The position numbers and the translations under genes were made by a program. DNA of 64,000 bases from Chionis minor (Eukaryota > Chordata > Aves > Charadriiformes > Chionididae), in NCBI GenBank assembly GCA_013398295.1, contig VZSF01003930.1:241539-305538 (forward strand). The letters run 5' to 3'. Under the pieces are notes generated by a model, which did not search any database, was not told the origin of the DNA, and worked only from the letters and a program-made list of their open reading frames with translations. Below are positions 38,846 to 50,929 of the stretch, piece by piece; the first letter of the stretch is position 1; each line of letters starts with the position of its first letter.

Positions 38846-41800
38846 AAACAAGATTTTCTGCGTTGCATAACTTTATATAAAAACGTTTTTAACTCAGTTT
38901 GATTGATATTAATACCCTAATTCAGAAAACGTGGGGTTTTTTCTGCTACCAGAAGGGGTTTATTTTTTAGCCTGTATGTAGGTCCTTTGGCAGGATTGCT
39001 TCTTAAGAGTTACTTACAGATGTGCAATTGCTTTTTTTTCAAGTTGTTTAAGACAACAACAAACTGATGACAGACGTTTAATATCAATTGCAGTGCTTTG
39101 TTTGGAGACGTTTGTAAAGGAGCAAGTCCAAAAAATTGCATTAAAAATGATTGCAAATTGGATGCCAAGTAGACCCAAATTTCCTCTGCTGTTCACAGCA
39201 TATGTACAGGGCAGGCACAGGGTTGTTTGCATAACCTTCCTCGTGCTACATGTCCTTTGGTCTTTGTGCCTCACTGTGACACTTAGGAAAATAACCTCTT
39301 GAGAAAATATAGTAATTGTCTTTCTGTACTTACCAAATTATAGCTGGACTTCATTAAAAGAACTAGAACTGCAATAGCGCTTTCTGTGAAGTAGGTGTAT
39401 CCAAGTAGGAGTTGAATTAAAATGTGGTATAACCTAATGTTACCTTATAGCTGTAGCAACAGCCTTCACCCTTTCTCTCTTCTGTCCCTGAGGTAAAAGA
39501 AGAGTTTCTTTCTTGCAGTGAAAGGTGAGGTCCAAGAATGAGATCCAAAAAAAGATCTTAGGTGCCTAAATCCTATTTGTACTTCATTTTGGTTACTCAA
39601 ATCCAAAAATAAAGCCACCCAGGTGTGAGCTTTGGACGTACCTCTGTTCAACAGGTGCTTCAGTTTTCCCGGTTGTCTGAAATTGCTCTCCTCTGTCGGA
39701 GAGGATGCAAAGTCTGCAGGATGTGTAGGAGAAGGATGTGGAGGTGGGTGTGGGACTGTATGTCGTTTCCCCAGCTTGGCTGGCTTATCTACTGAGCTGC
39801 AGTTGTGCGATGCCTGGCCCAGTACGTTTGAATATTTTATGCAGTGAAACATGCTGGCAGAACTGGGCACGATTCTCTCCCATCCAGGAATAGCAAGTTT
39901 GTTTATTACCTTTATGGAGATTTGAATAGTCTCAGATGAAAGAGAGACTGTAACAGAGTTGCCCTACAACTTAAGCTAGTTTTCACACTGATCTACTAGA
40001 GAAAAAGAGAGGGCCACGTTCTTTTTAAAGCAAGTGTGTGTGTAGATCTCTAAGGATGCCATCTTTCCTTCTCTAAGGAAGGCTAGAGGTTTCTGCTGCA
40101 CAGAAAACGCAGCTTTCACATCCTTAGTTAGAAGGCATTTCCTCATATGTAATTCTCTTAACTTGCTCAGGAGAAAGCGTGGGTTTTAAATTATCTTGTA
40201 CTGAATGATTCTTTTTGACGAGCACTAAGCAGAAGGTAAACACCTGCTCAGTGATCTTGGCTTTTGTGAATCCCACTTTGAAAGCCCTATTGCACTTTCC
40301 ACGCATTGCAAAGGAAATGCCTGCTTTTTATCCAGAGTTCAGGATTCCACTTGTGGTCACATAGGTGAATTTTAAATTGAAACTTAACAACCCATACCAG
40401 CCTGGGTAGAACTTAAATTCATCAACATGAAGTCTTCATTCTGCAAAAAGAGGTTGTATCACCTTTCAAACATACGCCTTTTGAAAGAGATCATTAGTAG
40501 TCAGTCAGATGAGTTTTGCCTCATAGTACAATTTCATACAGCTGTATATTACCTTCTGTGTCACTAGATCATCACTAATCTTGAACTGGATCACCATTTT
40601 AAAAGGTTTGGGATTAATTTAGTAACAACGTTAGGATGGATTTTCATTAATGTCATTGAAGTGATACTGATACCTTTCATGGCAGAAGATGTACTATTTA
40701 GAGCAAACTTGTTGAAAAAATCACATTGTGATAGTCTTTCTCCTCATCACTGTCTTTTTCAGATATCCTTTGTAATCACAAAGTGCATAAGTACATGATG
40801 TTGGTGTGATAAATTTTAATCTATCTTTATATAGTAGAGCCCTTCAGGATATATGTATTTTTTTTCTTTGTTTGTATTGTGCTAATGACTTTGGAATTTA
40901 AAGGTCAGTGTAAAGCACAGTATCTTGGCTGAAGGAGCCCATGCAATTTTAATAGTGCTTAGCAGGCTGGTGAAAAGAGCAGTCTTTAACAGTATGCATG
41001 TTCTGTGGGAGTTATTGGTTTGGGAAGTGCAGAGACTGAAGAAGGAGTATCAGTGGACTGGAAACTTGTTAGAGCTTAATGATATCCTGCGGTTAGATAA
41101 ATGCCAAGACAAACCAACCATGCTTACTTTCAAGCTAGGATAAATTGATTTTGTGATAATTTCTTACTTGATGAATTATAAATAATGTCTTGTGTCAATA
41201 TGATTATTTTTTCCTGGTATTCATGTAACGGCTTACATATACTAACTTTTCAGTGCAACTCACTTTTGCCCTGAGAAAAGTTTGTGTGTAATGAGCTAGC
41301 ATATAGTAGTGAAATGTAGTAAAAAATCTGTTTTCTATGCAGACGTGCTTTGTTTTCCTCTTTTTTTTTTTTCCCCTTATCCCTCCTTCAATTAAATCCA
41401 GCATTAAACAGCCTCAAAATAACAAGATATTTGGGGGAGTGGGTTGCCAGCTTGGATTTTTTAAGAAGTACTCTCAGGGTATCCAGGGACCAGCATTGTG
41501 CCATTGGTGTTGGATGTAAGTTTAAACCTAAAACACAGCATTAAAATTTGTTAAGATTTTTCAGGAAAGATGCACATTGCAAATGTCAGCTTACCGTAAT
41601 GCAGAAGTAAAATGAAAATTGCCTAGAAAATGTTAATTGTTTAGAAGTTGCGGCACGTGGGAAATTATATAAGCTTAGAAATTATTTTCCTCTTTTCATA
41701 ATCTGATGTTAACCATAGAACTGCTCAAACCAATACAGCTTTCTCTCCCTTCCAATTTCATTGCATCATTTTCTTTCTTTTTCTTTCTTTCTTTTTTCTT

Positions 41801-43059
41801 TCTTTTCTTTTCTTTTGTTTCCCAGCAATATATTGCTTGACATAAAGCACAAGTGTTTGGTCTGCCTTCCAGCTCCTAATGAGGTATCTTTGCAGGGAGG
41901 AGAGGTAATTTAAAAGAAATGAAACCCTCCATTGCATGAAACGACACACTTTGAACTTTTTTTGATGTGTGTGTCTGATCTTTCCAGCAAGCTGAATCTG
42001 ACCTAGTTAAACTTACTTTGTCACCTTTGAGCTTTAGAGCACTCTTAACCCACTCTGATTAAAACGAGTACAGCGTTATCGGTCTGACTGCAAGCTCCCC
42101 ATGAGTGCTGCCTTGCCAATATATCTAGTTTGTTTTGTTGAAGTTACTACCTATCACGTAATACTTCAAACTGAATACTGTAAACTGAAATTGTGTTGAT
42201 AATGCTTTGGGTATGTTTACTAGAAATTCAGCTGAGATAACCAGCAATGATACGTTTGGCAGCAGCAACCGCTAACTGGATCCTGTCTTAAGTAGTGGTA
42301 TATAGAAGGGCTTCCTCTAAACTTAGTCATCCAGTGTTGTGCTACACAGGGCAAATGCGCTTTGATTTGCCGTCCCTTTTAAGTTTTTTGGTTTCCTTTT
42401 TTGTGCTGACGTGTTGAATAGCGTTTGGTTTTTAGAAGATGATGATGGCAACTGGTCCGTAGCTATTGTCAGCTTACTGTGTATTGGGTCTTCTCCTGTG
42501 GTGCTGTGAAACGAAAAAATCTCATCATTTCTTGTTTAATAATGCGAATGCAGTAAGGGGAGAACATGTCTCTTGCCCGGTGCATTGAGGAAGCAATTAA
42601 ATTGATCTCCTAAATTCCGCCTTGTTATTCACATTTCCTTTTTTCAGAGGAAGTCCCCATTTTGTGCTTTTCATAGTGTTGGAATTAGGCAAAGAGTAGG
42701 TTTTTTAGAATGGCTACAGTAAATGTCACTGAACTATGCTTGTCTGGTTCGTCCCTTCTAGGGGCGTGGGGTTGGTTTTTTTCCCTTTCTGTTCCCTGTA
42801 TGTCCTTTTCCTACCTATATGTGTCATTTCATTCATTTAAAGAAATGTGCAGGAAAAAATAGAATTTAATGGAAGCCCATTATAAACTCCAAAGTTTAAT
42901 ATAGTGGAATTGTAGTGAATCTTGTAATTTAGAAGAAAGAAGTTATTCTAATAACAGATCTAGAAATAGATTTTGCAGATTCAGTTTGCTTTCTTCCTAG
43001 TACTTCCTGTGTTTAGGGATTTTGAGATATGATCAGAAATCAAGTGTAATGTTTTGGGG
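38846..43059. other. Intergenic region between convergent TCEA1 and RGS20
   Basis: No gene or transposon was recognised. It contains a (CTTT)n tract at 41769-41820 and several short ORFs on both strands (for example 39466-39870 minus) with no domain. Any extended 3' UTRs of the two convergent genes would lie here. Confidence 0.6.
41769..41820. repeat. (CTTT)n pyrimidine microsatellite
   Basis: Imperfect TTTC repeats of about 52 bp. On the other strand they encode a meaningless Lys/Arg-rich ORF end. Confidence 0.9.
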
Positions 43060-44073
43060 ATACTGTAGATGAACATGGTTTATTAACAGATAGAGCTGTT
43101 ACTTTTCTTTTGGACAGTCTGAAATAGCACTATATCAGAACAGAATAGTTCCAGCTTCCTCCTTTTGTCAGTTTAATGCATGAGTATCCATAATAGAAAC
43201 CTTAGAAGATCTGTCAGGTAACAGGAGAATTTAGTATGTACAAAACCAAGGTCGTTGATACTGCCATCCTCTCGGGAGCAAGTACTGAAATGTTTTTTAT
43301 ATCTGCCTACCGAGGGAAGGGAAGAATATGTGAGAATTCTTGTGCTTCTTTTCAGAATTTAAATGCCCAGACACTTCTTCCTCTTCAGTAAGTAATTGAA
43401 CTTTATAAACATCAACAATATGAACTTAAAAATGCTTTCAGCAGACTCTAGTAGTAAAATAACAATTCTTCAGCAAAAGATTTTTATAGGCAGCAATATT
43501 TCAACCATTATCTTTCATAAACTTGAAATTACCATACTGATTTCCATTAGCGTACCATATATGCATTAAATATACCAAGACAAGTGGTATACCTGTGCCT
43601 GGTACAATTTGTGTAATATGTGAAACTTTTTCTAGTGTAACTCAGATATTGACAGTACTGTTTTTACTTTGGTCACAGTGTGGATGGGACAACTGGTTTG
43701 GTTTTCAAGAAAATTCTAACACTCCACTTAAAAATCAAATTTAGTTTTCATGCTTAGTTGGCATTTGTACCTCAGACATACGTTGTAACAGATTTGCATC
43801 TGAGTTGCTTGCTGCGTTTGAAAAAATACTGCATTTTTTGAACAACATTTTCATTCTCTTAATTCTCTTTTGCAAAGTAACACTGAATTTGATCAGAAAC
43901 TGTAGTTAGCTGATTGTATCAGAGCCTTGTGCAGGTTTAAATCATTCAGTCTGTAGTAAAACTTGCCTGAGTTTTGTTCAGGTAAATATCTGATTAAATA
44001 TCTGATTTCCTGTGGATTGGTGTAGCCCCAGAGTTCCGTTTGCTTCAAAATAAATACATTTAAGAAAAAAATT
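43060..44073 (-). other. RGS20: RGS20 3' UTR (end inferred)
   Basis: This is the sequence downstream of the RGS20 stop on the minus strand. An AATAAA on that strand (TTTATT at 43079-43084) is the nearest canonical poly(A) signal I see, giving a UTR of about 1 kb. Confidence 0.4.
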
Positions 44074-44262
44074 CTATGCTTCAATTGATTTTTCAGATAA
44101 GGACCGAAGTAAGTCCTTATAAATAGCAGAGTTCATAAACCGTGGGTAGGAGTCTCTGTGCATTAAGGTATAAATTTGAAGCTGTGCATCATCGAAGGTG
44201 TGTTGTGAGGGTTCCAGCATATTTCGGTTAATAACTTCTCTTACTCTGGAGTCCAGACTGAC
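44074..44262 (-). CDS. RGS20: RGS20 last exon
   Basis: It encodes VSLDSRVREVINRNMLEPSQ through SLSEKSIEA and a TAG stop (44076-44074). It supplies the second half of the RGS box. The acceptor is ATATGCAG on the minus strand. Confidence 0.96.
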   Translation of the reverse strand, partial: VSLDSRVREVINRNMLEPSQHTFDDAQLQIYTLMHRDSYPRFMNSAIYKDLLRSLSEKSIEA

Positions 44263-47200
44263 CTGCATATTAAAATAGAAAGTCACGTGAATAATAGTGG
44301 CGAGTAGTACATGTGGGTTTTTACGTTTGTTTTATTGGTTGAAAAAGCAGTTTATTTTAACCGTTTCAGCTAGTGTCCTTCAAAAGTGTAAAAACTGCCA
44401 AATATACCCAGGCAAAATGTGACTGTGTTGAAATTTGGCAGTAGTAATCTCTTGAGTATGGATAGATTTTTCTCACTGAGGTGACCTTGCTTTGAACACG
44501 GCTGCCTGCAACCCCCTTATTACTGAGACCTGAGAGACGGGCGGATTATTTCCAGACCAACTTCCTGCTGTGTAGTAGAGAGGATTTGTAATTTTTTGTG
44601 ACGGTTTATTTCCTTGGGAGTTAGTGCTGTTGTAAAGAGACTGAATTTGAAGTAAGCGGTATGACGCAGACGGAAACAGTAACCTGGGAAGCTCTTGCTT
44701 AATCAAATTCCTGTTAAAAAGCAGGGTGAATTGATGTGAACCACAGGTATGGCGATAGAATGATTCCATGCAACACACAAGTAATGTTTTCACTGCTTTC
44801 TGCAAGGCTTTAGTGCCTGTAGAAAGATGTTAGTATTACCAGAATAGACTGACTAGATTTAAACAGCATTTTTGCAAGCAGGCAAGTACAGCTTGCACCC
44901 CAAACAATTAAGTTTTAGTTTTGCAGGGATATTGAAAGGTTTAACACTCCAGCCTGCTTGGTGGGATTATATTCCAGCTGAACTGAGGTGTCTTCAAAAC
45001 TTGACATATTTGTTAACGGCAAAGTGACAAGTAGTTTTGTAAGTTTTCAGGAAGTCGGTGTGTTTGTTGTACGCCATATTTTGTCAGCTGCCCTCTGAGC
45101 AATTCCTGCTTTGCAAATAACACTTTATTTGTGGTTACTGGGCTTTTGGAGAGACGCACACCCCCCACACCCCCTTTCCTAGTGCAAAGAAAAAAGAAAC
45201 TGATCTGTCCAACAAATAAAAATTTAAGTTGAGCAAGGATGAAGCGATCATCTGTATATTTGTGCCTCAAATTTAAGACTTCACATCACCCTGTCAGGGT
45301 AGCATAGAAGAGGAGCTTTCTTAGAGCCAGTGAAAGTAGTTCTGGCCATCTCACCTCAACAGTGGGTCTGCCTTTTTCCCCTAAATCTCTACTTGATGGC
45401 AGTGGAATAGGGGAGGGAGTTCTCCCTGAGTATTTTTGTAGCTTTAAACACATGTTAGAACTCCCCGTGCAAAGCAGCATCAAAGAATGTATTGGGGAAA
45501 GTAATATACCTCTTTTGGAGAAAGGATAGAAATATAATCTTCGTAAATTAGTCTTGCTTTTTCTTCTATGACACTTTTGTTGGATTCTTGTTTTAGTTCC
45601 TCACAGGCCATCCAGAAAAGCATGTTTTCCTCACTGAATTCTGTTCGTAGAAATTCACGAAAAGCGTTTCTGCCAGCTGGAGTGAGCATCAACTTGTCAA
45701 ATGATTGAGCCCAGGCATTTACTTCTTCAAGAGTAGGAGCAGGGCTTGAGGAGGAAGGAAAGGACAAGAAAAGAGAAATGAATGATTGTTACTCGGGCTG
45801 TTTCCAGCTGGCAGGAGGCATCTGGCATCGCGACGGAACAAAATCACAAGGATCATAGGGCTCTTAACTCCTCATCGGAACTACCCAAGTGTAAACTCTA
45901 GTAAACATATTTATAAGATGCTTATTGAAAGAGTAGTTATCAAAAGCTCAAATGTAGATAATTCCCTGCACTTTGATGCAGAAATTGCAGTTTACTGCTC
46001 AGAGTAATTGCAACAAAGTCCCTCTGCAAGAGCTAAGCATTTTTTCCATACCTAATAGTCCTTGTTGAATCACTGTTAAAAATTGAATGGAAAATATGTA
46101 GAAAGAAGCAATGATTCAAACCCCATAAAAGCTGCCCTCCTGTTCATCAGTTTTACAGGTGCTGCTACCTGTTTGAGCAGTTCTGAAGAGACACCTGATT
46201 CTTGGGAGGACCTGAGCTCCTCTTTATTATTTTTGTAAGGCTGAGCACTGCCAGTTAGCTTCATCACATAGCTGCTGGGTGGGAACAGGATGTATTTAAC
46301 AATTAGTTCAGAAAAAAGGGAAGACTGTGTTTACAACGCTGGTTTTGATCTGCCGTGTTATGAAAGCGGGGATGTGGTTACATGGTGTATATAAATAAGG
46401 TAAAAGATCAGACCTTTGGTTCCTTAGGAGGCAAGAGACAGGTGACTGCAAATTCAGCGTAAGTGACAAATAATAGTTACTTGCATATTTCAGGTGAATA
46501 TTTCATTTTCACTTTAATTATTTATTATGTTTTGTTAGGCTCGTTTCATTTTAGCTTGACAGAACATGTAGTAAAGACCATACCTTTCCTCGCAGTTTGG
46601 AATACCCTCTGCTTGGAGTTCATGAGACGTTCTCCTTGCTCTCTCTTCATCTTGATTTCTAACGGTAAGACTGCAAGGTAGCAAACAAAATTCTAGTCAA
46701 CTTTAAAGGAAAAGGCTGAACACACGCCAGATGCTTTTCCTCTGATATTTAAAAAAAGATCAGCTAAAAGGACGGAAGTTAACAGTAGCCACATTACCCA
46801 CAGTGATACTGTGACATGAATTTCACAGTTGTGTAAAGCTGGCAAATTTTCATGTAGCTGAATGCTCTTCGGTATTGTATCGCATAGACTTTCTATACAG
46901 GGATCATGGATTCATAGAATATCTCGAGTTGGAATGGACCTATGAAGATCGTTGAGTCCAATTCCCTGTATATATGGGATATATATGTATACACGAGTAC
47001 CCTTTATCACATACCAAATCTGTTCTCCATTGGCACGTATTACACTGTCTGTGCTCAATGCGATGTGTTTACTTAAGTTAGACTTGACGCAGTGGTTTTA
47101 TGTGAGTTAGATTTCAAGGTTGGTTGTTTTGGTTTTTGGTTTTGGCCTTTTTTTTCCCCCTTTCTTTCCCTCCTTGGCTATTTTTTTAATATACATATAA

Positions 47201-50200
47201 GGCACGATGAAGGCCAAGACTCTGGTTTAAAACAGTGATACGATGTTACAGGAAAGCCAGAGTTCAGAAGCTGGAGCAGAAGTTTTAAGCAAACCAGACA
47301 CCATTTTATGTGATGTTGGAAGTGTAAGAATCTTTCAGAGTTCAGATGTAGGCGCAGCCAGACTGGGTGGTAATTGATTGCAACTTCAAGGAAGTGCTAG
47401 TATAGGCTTCAAAATGTGAGGCCTGGAGCACAAAGAGCAGATGCATTGTTGCTGAATATCATTTTGAGTATGCCTGACTGGAAAAGAGTATTAGCTTGTA
47501 GCATTACTACAAAAAAAAAAAAAAAAAAAAANNAAAAAAAAAAAAAAAAAGTTTGCTGCAGTGCCTAGTGATCACTGAGAGCTTTTGGTCCCCGGTGGAA
47601 GGGTAGCTGTCACCTCCCGCTGCTTTCATCAAATGTTAGTTTAAATAACTATTTTTTAAAAACTCCTTTTGTAGCTGCAGATGATTCCTCTTTATTTTAG
47701 ACTGGATTTGAGAATACGCATACTTCTTTTTAGGGAATGGGGACTATGTTCCAGTTCATAGGCTATCATAGTTTAGTGAGAAACATGTGTGCACATGCAC
47801 ACATACGTTCACATAATCTGTAAAGCTGCTTAAAATTTGCCAAAAAGAAAAGGTCCCAGTGGACTATAACCTCTCATTTATATGAAATAGGTCCTCCAGC
47901 TGAAATAAAACAATCAGGTTGCTTTCTATCAAACTTCATTTGTATCTTACCTTTTTGTAATGCTAATGTTGTAACAGTTTTGTTGCCTTAATCCTTAAGA
48001 ATCTCACTTATCTCTAGTAAGACCTTTTGTTAAACCAGTTAATTTCTGTGTCTTTTCTGCCTTCTAAACTTGTGGCTTTGTCTTATTTGCCACCTTACTA
48101 TTTACTGGTTCTCTCCTCTTGCTTTCCCTAGTGTTAGTCCATATCTGCAGAGACTTGCTTTTCTCCTTGCCAAGGCAGTCCATGCTTTGAAGAGGTAGGG
48201 AAGCTTTCTGATTGCCAGGATGGAGAGCAGATATTGCAAACAAATTTTTTTTTCCTGCAACATCTGAACCATACATTCAAAACAATGAACTATTTCAATT
48301 CACCTTTTTTTGGGGGGGGGGGGGGGAAGTTAATGTTAGTTCTCTGTTCATTTGGGGTGTGTAGGTCTCAGTCCTTTACTACCCTTTTTACCAGTGGTTC
48401 TGGCCTTTTTTTAATACAAAAAGTGACATATTATGTACTCCTCTCACATAGACAAGAAGTGATATGCTTCTCAGAGTTATTTTTGGATTGAGGGGAACCA
48501 ACAGCTCCAACAGAAAGGATTACAGTCTTCATAAGATAATGCACAACGGGGGAAAAAGACAAAAGAAATAAAAGCTTCCTTAAGAGAACATGACATGCCT
48601 CAGAAAATGACACATGGGCAGGCTCTTTCCCTAGAAATGTATAGGTAAAAAAAAAAAGAGAGAGACTAGTGCAATACTGCATCTTCTCAGGATCTGGAAG
48701 AATAAGAGGCTGGAGGATTGAGTTTTGGCTGTAGGAATGAACATAGGCTCTGAGCATCCAGCTGAGAGACTCATTTCACTATTTCCTCATTCTAAATCTA
48801 CTATTAAGAGTATGCTGAATATTGGATGTTCAGCAGCTCAGCTGCATGACTCATGTAGACTGTTATTTTTATTCCTATTCATATTTTTTCTGTTCAAAGT
48901 ACTTCAGTTATTTTGAGGAAAGGCTCTATGAATAGGGAATATAAATAGCTTAATTATGGTTTGTTTTGCATTTCTTGCTACTAGAAAATAATTGTTCTCA
49001 AAAAAATCAGAAATTATTTTAAAGCTAAAACAAGCTGCTCTGTTTTGGAGCCTGTACTGGTTTCCCAGATGATTCTGAAATGCAAAAAGGAATTTTAAGC
49101 ATCATGAAATTTGGGTACTTTCACATACTTTATTGAGTAAATTGCTTTCTTTGAATTGTTTGAATAGTGAGGTGCACAGAAAACGAGCATCCTGGAAAAT
49201 ATCAGGTAAAAATGGCAAAAAAGCACTTTGTCAACAATTTAAAAGACAATGCAAATTTTACATACCCTGACTTAGTAGATAACTGTGCCTTATTTTTCCC
49301 TTTCATGCAAAGACATGTCTGTCTATGTGTAATGCAGCTCTAGACTGAGCCATTTGCGATTGCACTGGACAACTGTTCCAATGGCACTGGAATTTGTATG
49401 GGATGCTTTAATATAGACACCGTTCTGCAGGGTAGCAAACTGTGATCCTGTACAGGCACAGTACTTGCAGTCTCTTTAAGCTCTACCTTAGCTTACCTCT
49501 ACACACCTGCTGAAAAGCTTGTTAGGATCAGAGCCAGACTACTTGGCATCTTGCAAAAAAACCCCCAAGCAGACTTTTGTCCTTGCAAAATATTCTCTAT
49601 TTGCATTAGAGATGGCAGAATTGGGTATCTTGGCTTCTGGTGTGCTGAGAACCGATAGCAAAGGAATGATCAGCCTGCTCTTCCCTTGCCTTCTTACGCT
49701 GCGCTCCAAAGGATTCGCTACCAGCTGCTGTTGGAAAAAAATAATGGTGGAATAGATTCCTAGCCTGGGCTGTGAGGTTATTTGTGACTTCTTCCCTTCA
49801 CCTCAGTGCCAGGTTTGCTCGCTCTGAAGTGTTTATGTGGTGGGTAGTGCATTTATAAGAAACAGTCGACTTCCTGTCAGTGTTTTGGTTGAACTCCTCT
49901 GGCTGTTTAAGCCTTTTCTCTATTTCAGTGCAAGTTCTGGTCTCGCCCATTAATTAACACTTGGCCCCAAACAGATACAAGACTTTTGAGTACGGGAAGC
50001 TTTACTTCAGTTTTGAATGAAATCGCTTGGATCTGGAGGAGCTGGTAAGAGAGAGAAGGTCAGCACATAATTAATTTAAGGAATCGAGTGATTCCTTTTC
50101 CTCTCTTGCTTTGCTTCCCTATTTTCCTCCTTAACACCCTGTTAATGGGAGTTCTTCTGAATTACGTTCAGTTTAACTCCTCATCTTCAACAAATGCCCA

Positions 50201-50926
50201 CAATGTTTAAATTCTCCAGTCCCAAGGATTAACTCCATATTAATTGCAGGTGCCAGGATTTGGCAACACTAATTAATGAGAACAGATCCAGCTGCCTTCG
50301 AAACAAAAGAACAGTGCTGGGCACCTGGCTATTTGTTTTCTGACCAACAAATTCTCCCACCTTCCCCTAACTCCATTTAACACAGCCTGTGCTGCTTGTT
50401 AAGTCCTAGTACTAAATCTAGAGCTGTTGCGTGTTCTGGTGTTGCTTTCAATTTTTAGTGGAAGCCCTGGTGAAGCTCAAGGCTGAGGAGAACCAGTCCT
50501 GCACAAAACAGACCTTCCATTACACGTTAATGACAGCAGAAGTACAACAGCGATGCCGTACAGAGATTTTTTAAAAAATCTGTTATTTCAATGGGAGGAA
50601 AAAAAGAAGAGTAAACTGGAGTTGAAGGTTGTGTCTGGTACCAGAGCACAGTCGTCTCTTAGTCCCAGACTTGCAGAGTTACCCAGGTAGTTTGTTAGGC
50701 TTCTGTTGTCCTACGCACTGGCTATGGCCGCCCTCCCCTGCTATTGTGTTCCCCAGAGGCTTGGAGAGGAGCAGGGTTACCATGAGCAGCTGCAGCAACA
50801 GCACCAGCAGAAGCAGCAGGCGTTGGACCCTCGGCTTCCCGTGCTGTGCTGAGCCTGTGCAGCTCCGGGCGTCTCCTGGGTCGTAGGCATCTGCCGTTTG
50901 CGCATCTCCATCCGCTCTGATCCCAT
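44074..50926 (-). CDS. RGS20: Regulator of G-protein signaling 20 (RGSZ1), four coding exons
   Basis: RGS20 speeds GTP hydrolysis by G-alpha-z and G-alpha-i at membranes. The CDS joins, on the minus strand, 50926-50781, 46670-46584, 45744-45510 and 44262-44074, giving 218 codons, close to the 217-residue RGSZ1 form. The N-terminus MGSERMEMRKRQMP matches the family. The palmitoylated cysteine string NACCFCWCCCCSCSC is at residues 35-49. The RGS box runs from about residue 93 to 209, with FREFLRTEFSEENMLFW, CEEL, YEDYISILSPKEVSLDSR and DAQLQIYTLMHRDSYPRF. The protein ends EKSIEA. RGS17 and RGS19 are close relatives, but the N-terminal MGSERM block and the TCEA1 neighbour fix RGS20. Longer forms with upstream in-frame exons are possible because the first coding exon has an acceptor just before the ATG. 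Confidence 0.95.
44263..45509 (-). other. RGS20: RGS20 intron before the last exon (phase 0)
   Basis: A 1.25-kb GT-AG intron with no repeat family recognised. Minus ORF 44473-44805 inside it has no domain. Confidence 0.88.
45510..45744 (-). CDS. RGS20: RGS20 exon with the first half of the RGS box
   Basis: It encodes (S)PAPTLEEVNAWAQSFDKL, then MLTPAGRNAFREFLRTEFSE and ENMLFWMACEELK, ending SILSPKE before a GTATAT donor. These helices contact the G-alpha switch regions in RGS structures; the SFDKLM and EFSEEN blocks are intact. Confidence 0.96.
45745..46583 (-). other. RGS20: RGS20 intron between the linker exon and the RGS exon (phase 2)
   Basis: A 0.84-kb intron with GT donor and AAG acceptor on the minus strand. 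Nothing else was recognised. Confidence 0.88.
46584..46670 (-). CDS. RGS20: RGS20 linker exon (87 nt)
   Basis: It encodes (C)LTVRNQDEERARRTSHELQ, then AEGIPNCEE and part of Ser. It lies directly after the cysteine string. TVRNQ and SHEL match human RGS20; the rest of the linker is divergent. It is too short to appear as an ORF and was found by splice sites (CTTGCAG acceptor, GTATGG donor) and similarity. Confidence 0.92.
46909..46968 (-). mobile_element. CR1-type LINE 3' tail fragment
   Basis: ATTCATAGAATATCTCGAG, then TTGGAATGGACC and GAGTCCAATTCC on the + strand match the terminal part of CR1 elements in reverse orientation. Only about 60 bp remain. Confidence 0.75.
47511..47550. repeat. 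Poly-A tract interrupted by NN
   Basis: Twenty-one A, two N at 47532-47533, then seventeen A. The true length is unresolved. The N pair marks an assembly or sequencing limit, as at 10314. Confidence 0.9.
48305..48326. repeat. T7G15 homopolymer pair
   Basis: Seven T and fifteen G in a row within an RGS20 intron (C15A7 on the transcribed strand). It could form a G-quadruplex and is likely length-uncertain. Confidence 0.85.
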
Positions 50927-50929
50927 GGG
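50781..50929 (-). CDS. RGS20: RGS20 exon with start ATG and cysteine string
   Basis: On the minus strand a CTGTCTTGCAG acceptor is followed by CCC and ATG (50926-50924). The exon encodes MGSERMEMRKRQMPTTQETP, GAAQAQHSTGSRGSN and the cysteine string, and ends TCATG before GTAACC. The reading frame remains open through the three bases upstream of ATG, so an upstream coding exon could join in longer isoforms; coding bases proper are 50926-50781. The TGC-rich DNA is a quasi CAG/CTG repeat, which leaves all three minus frames open; the other two frames are shadows. Confidence 0.94.

Larger units (their letters stand above)
46671..50780 (-). other. RGS20: RGS20 intron between the cysteine-string exon and the linker exon (phase 2)
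   Basis: A 4.1-kb GT-AG intron. It holds a short CR1 tail (46909-46968), an A run with an NN gap (47511-47550), a G15 run (48312-48326), and a cluster of TAATTA cores at 49950-50277. No further exon was seen. Confidence 0.88.
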
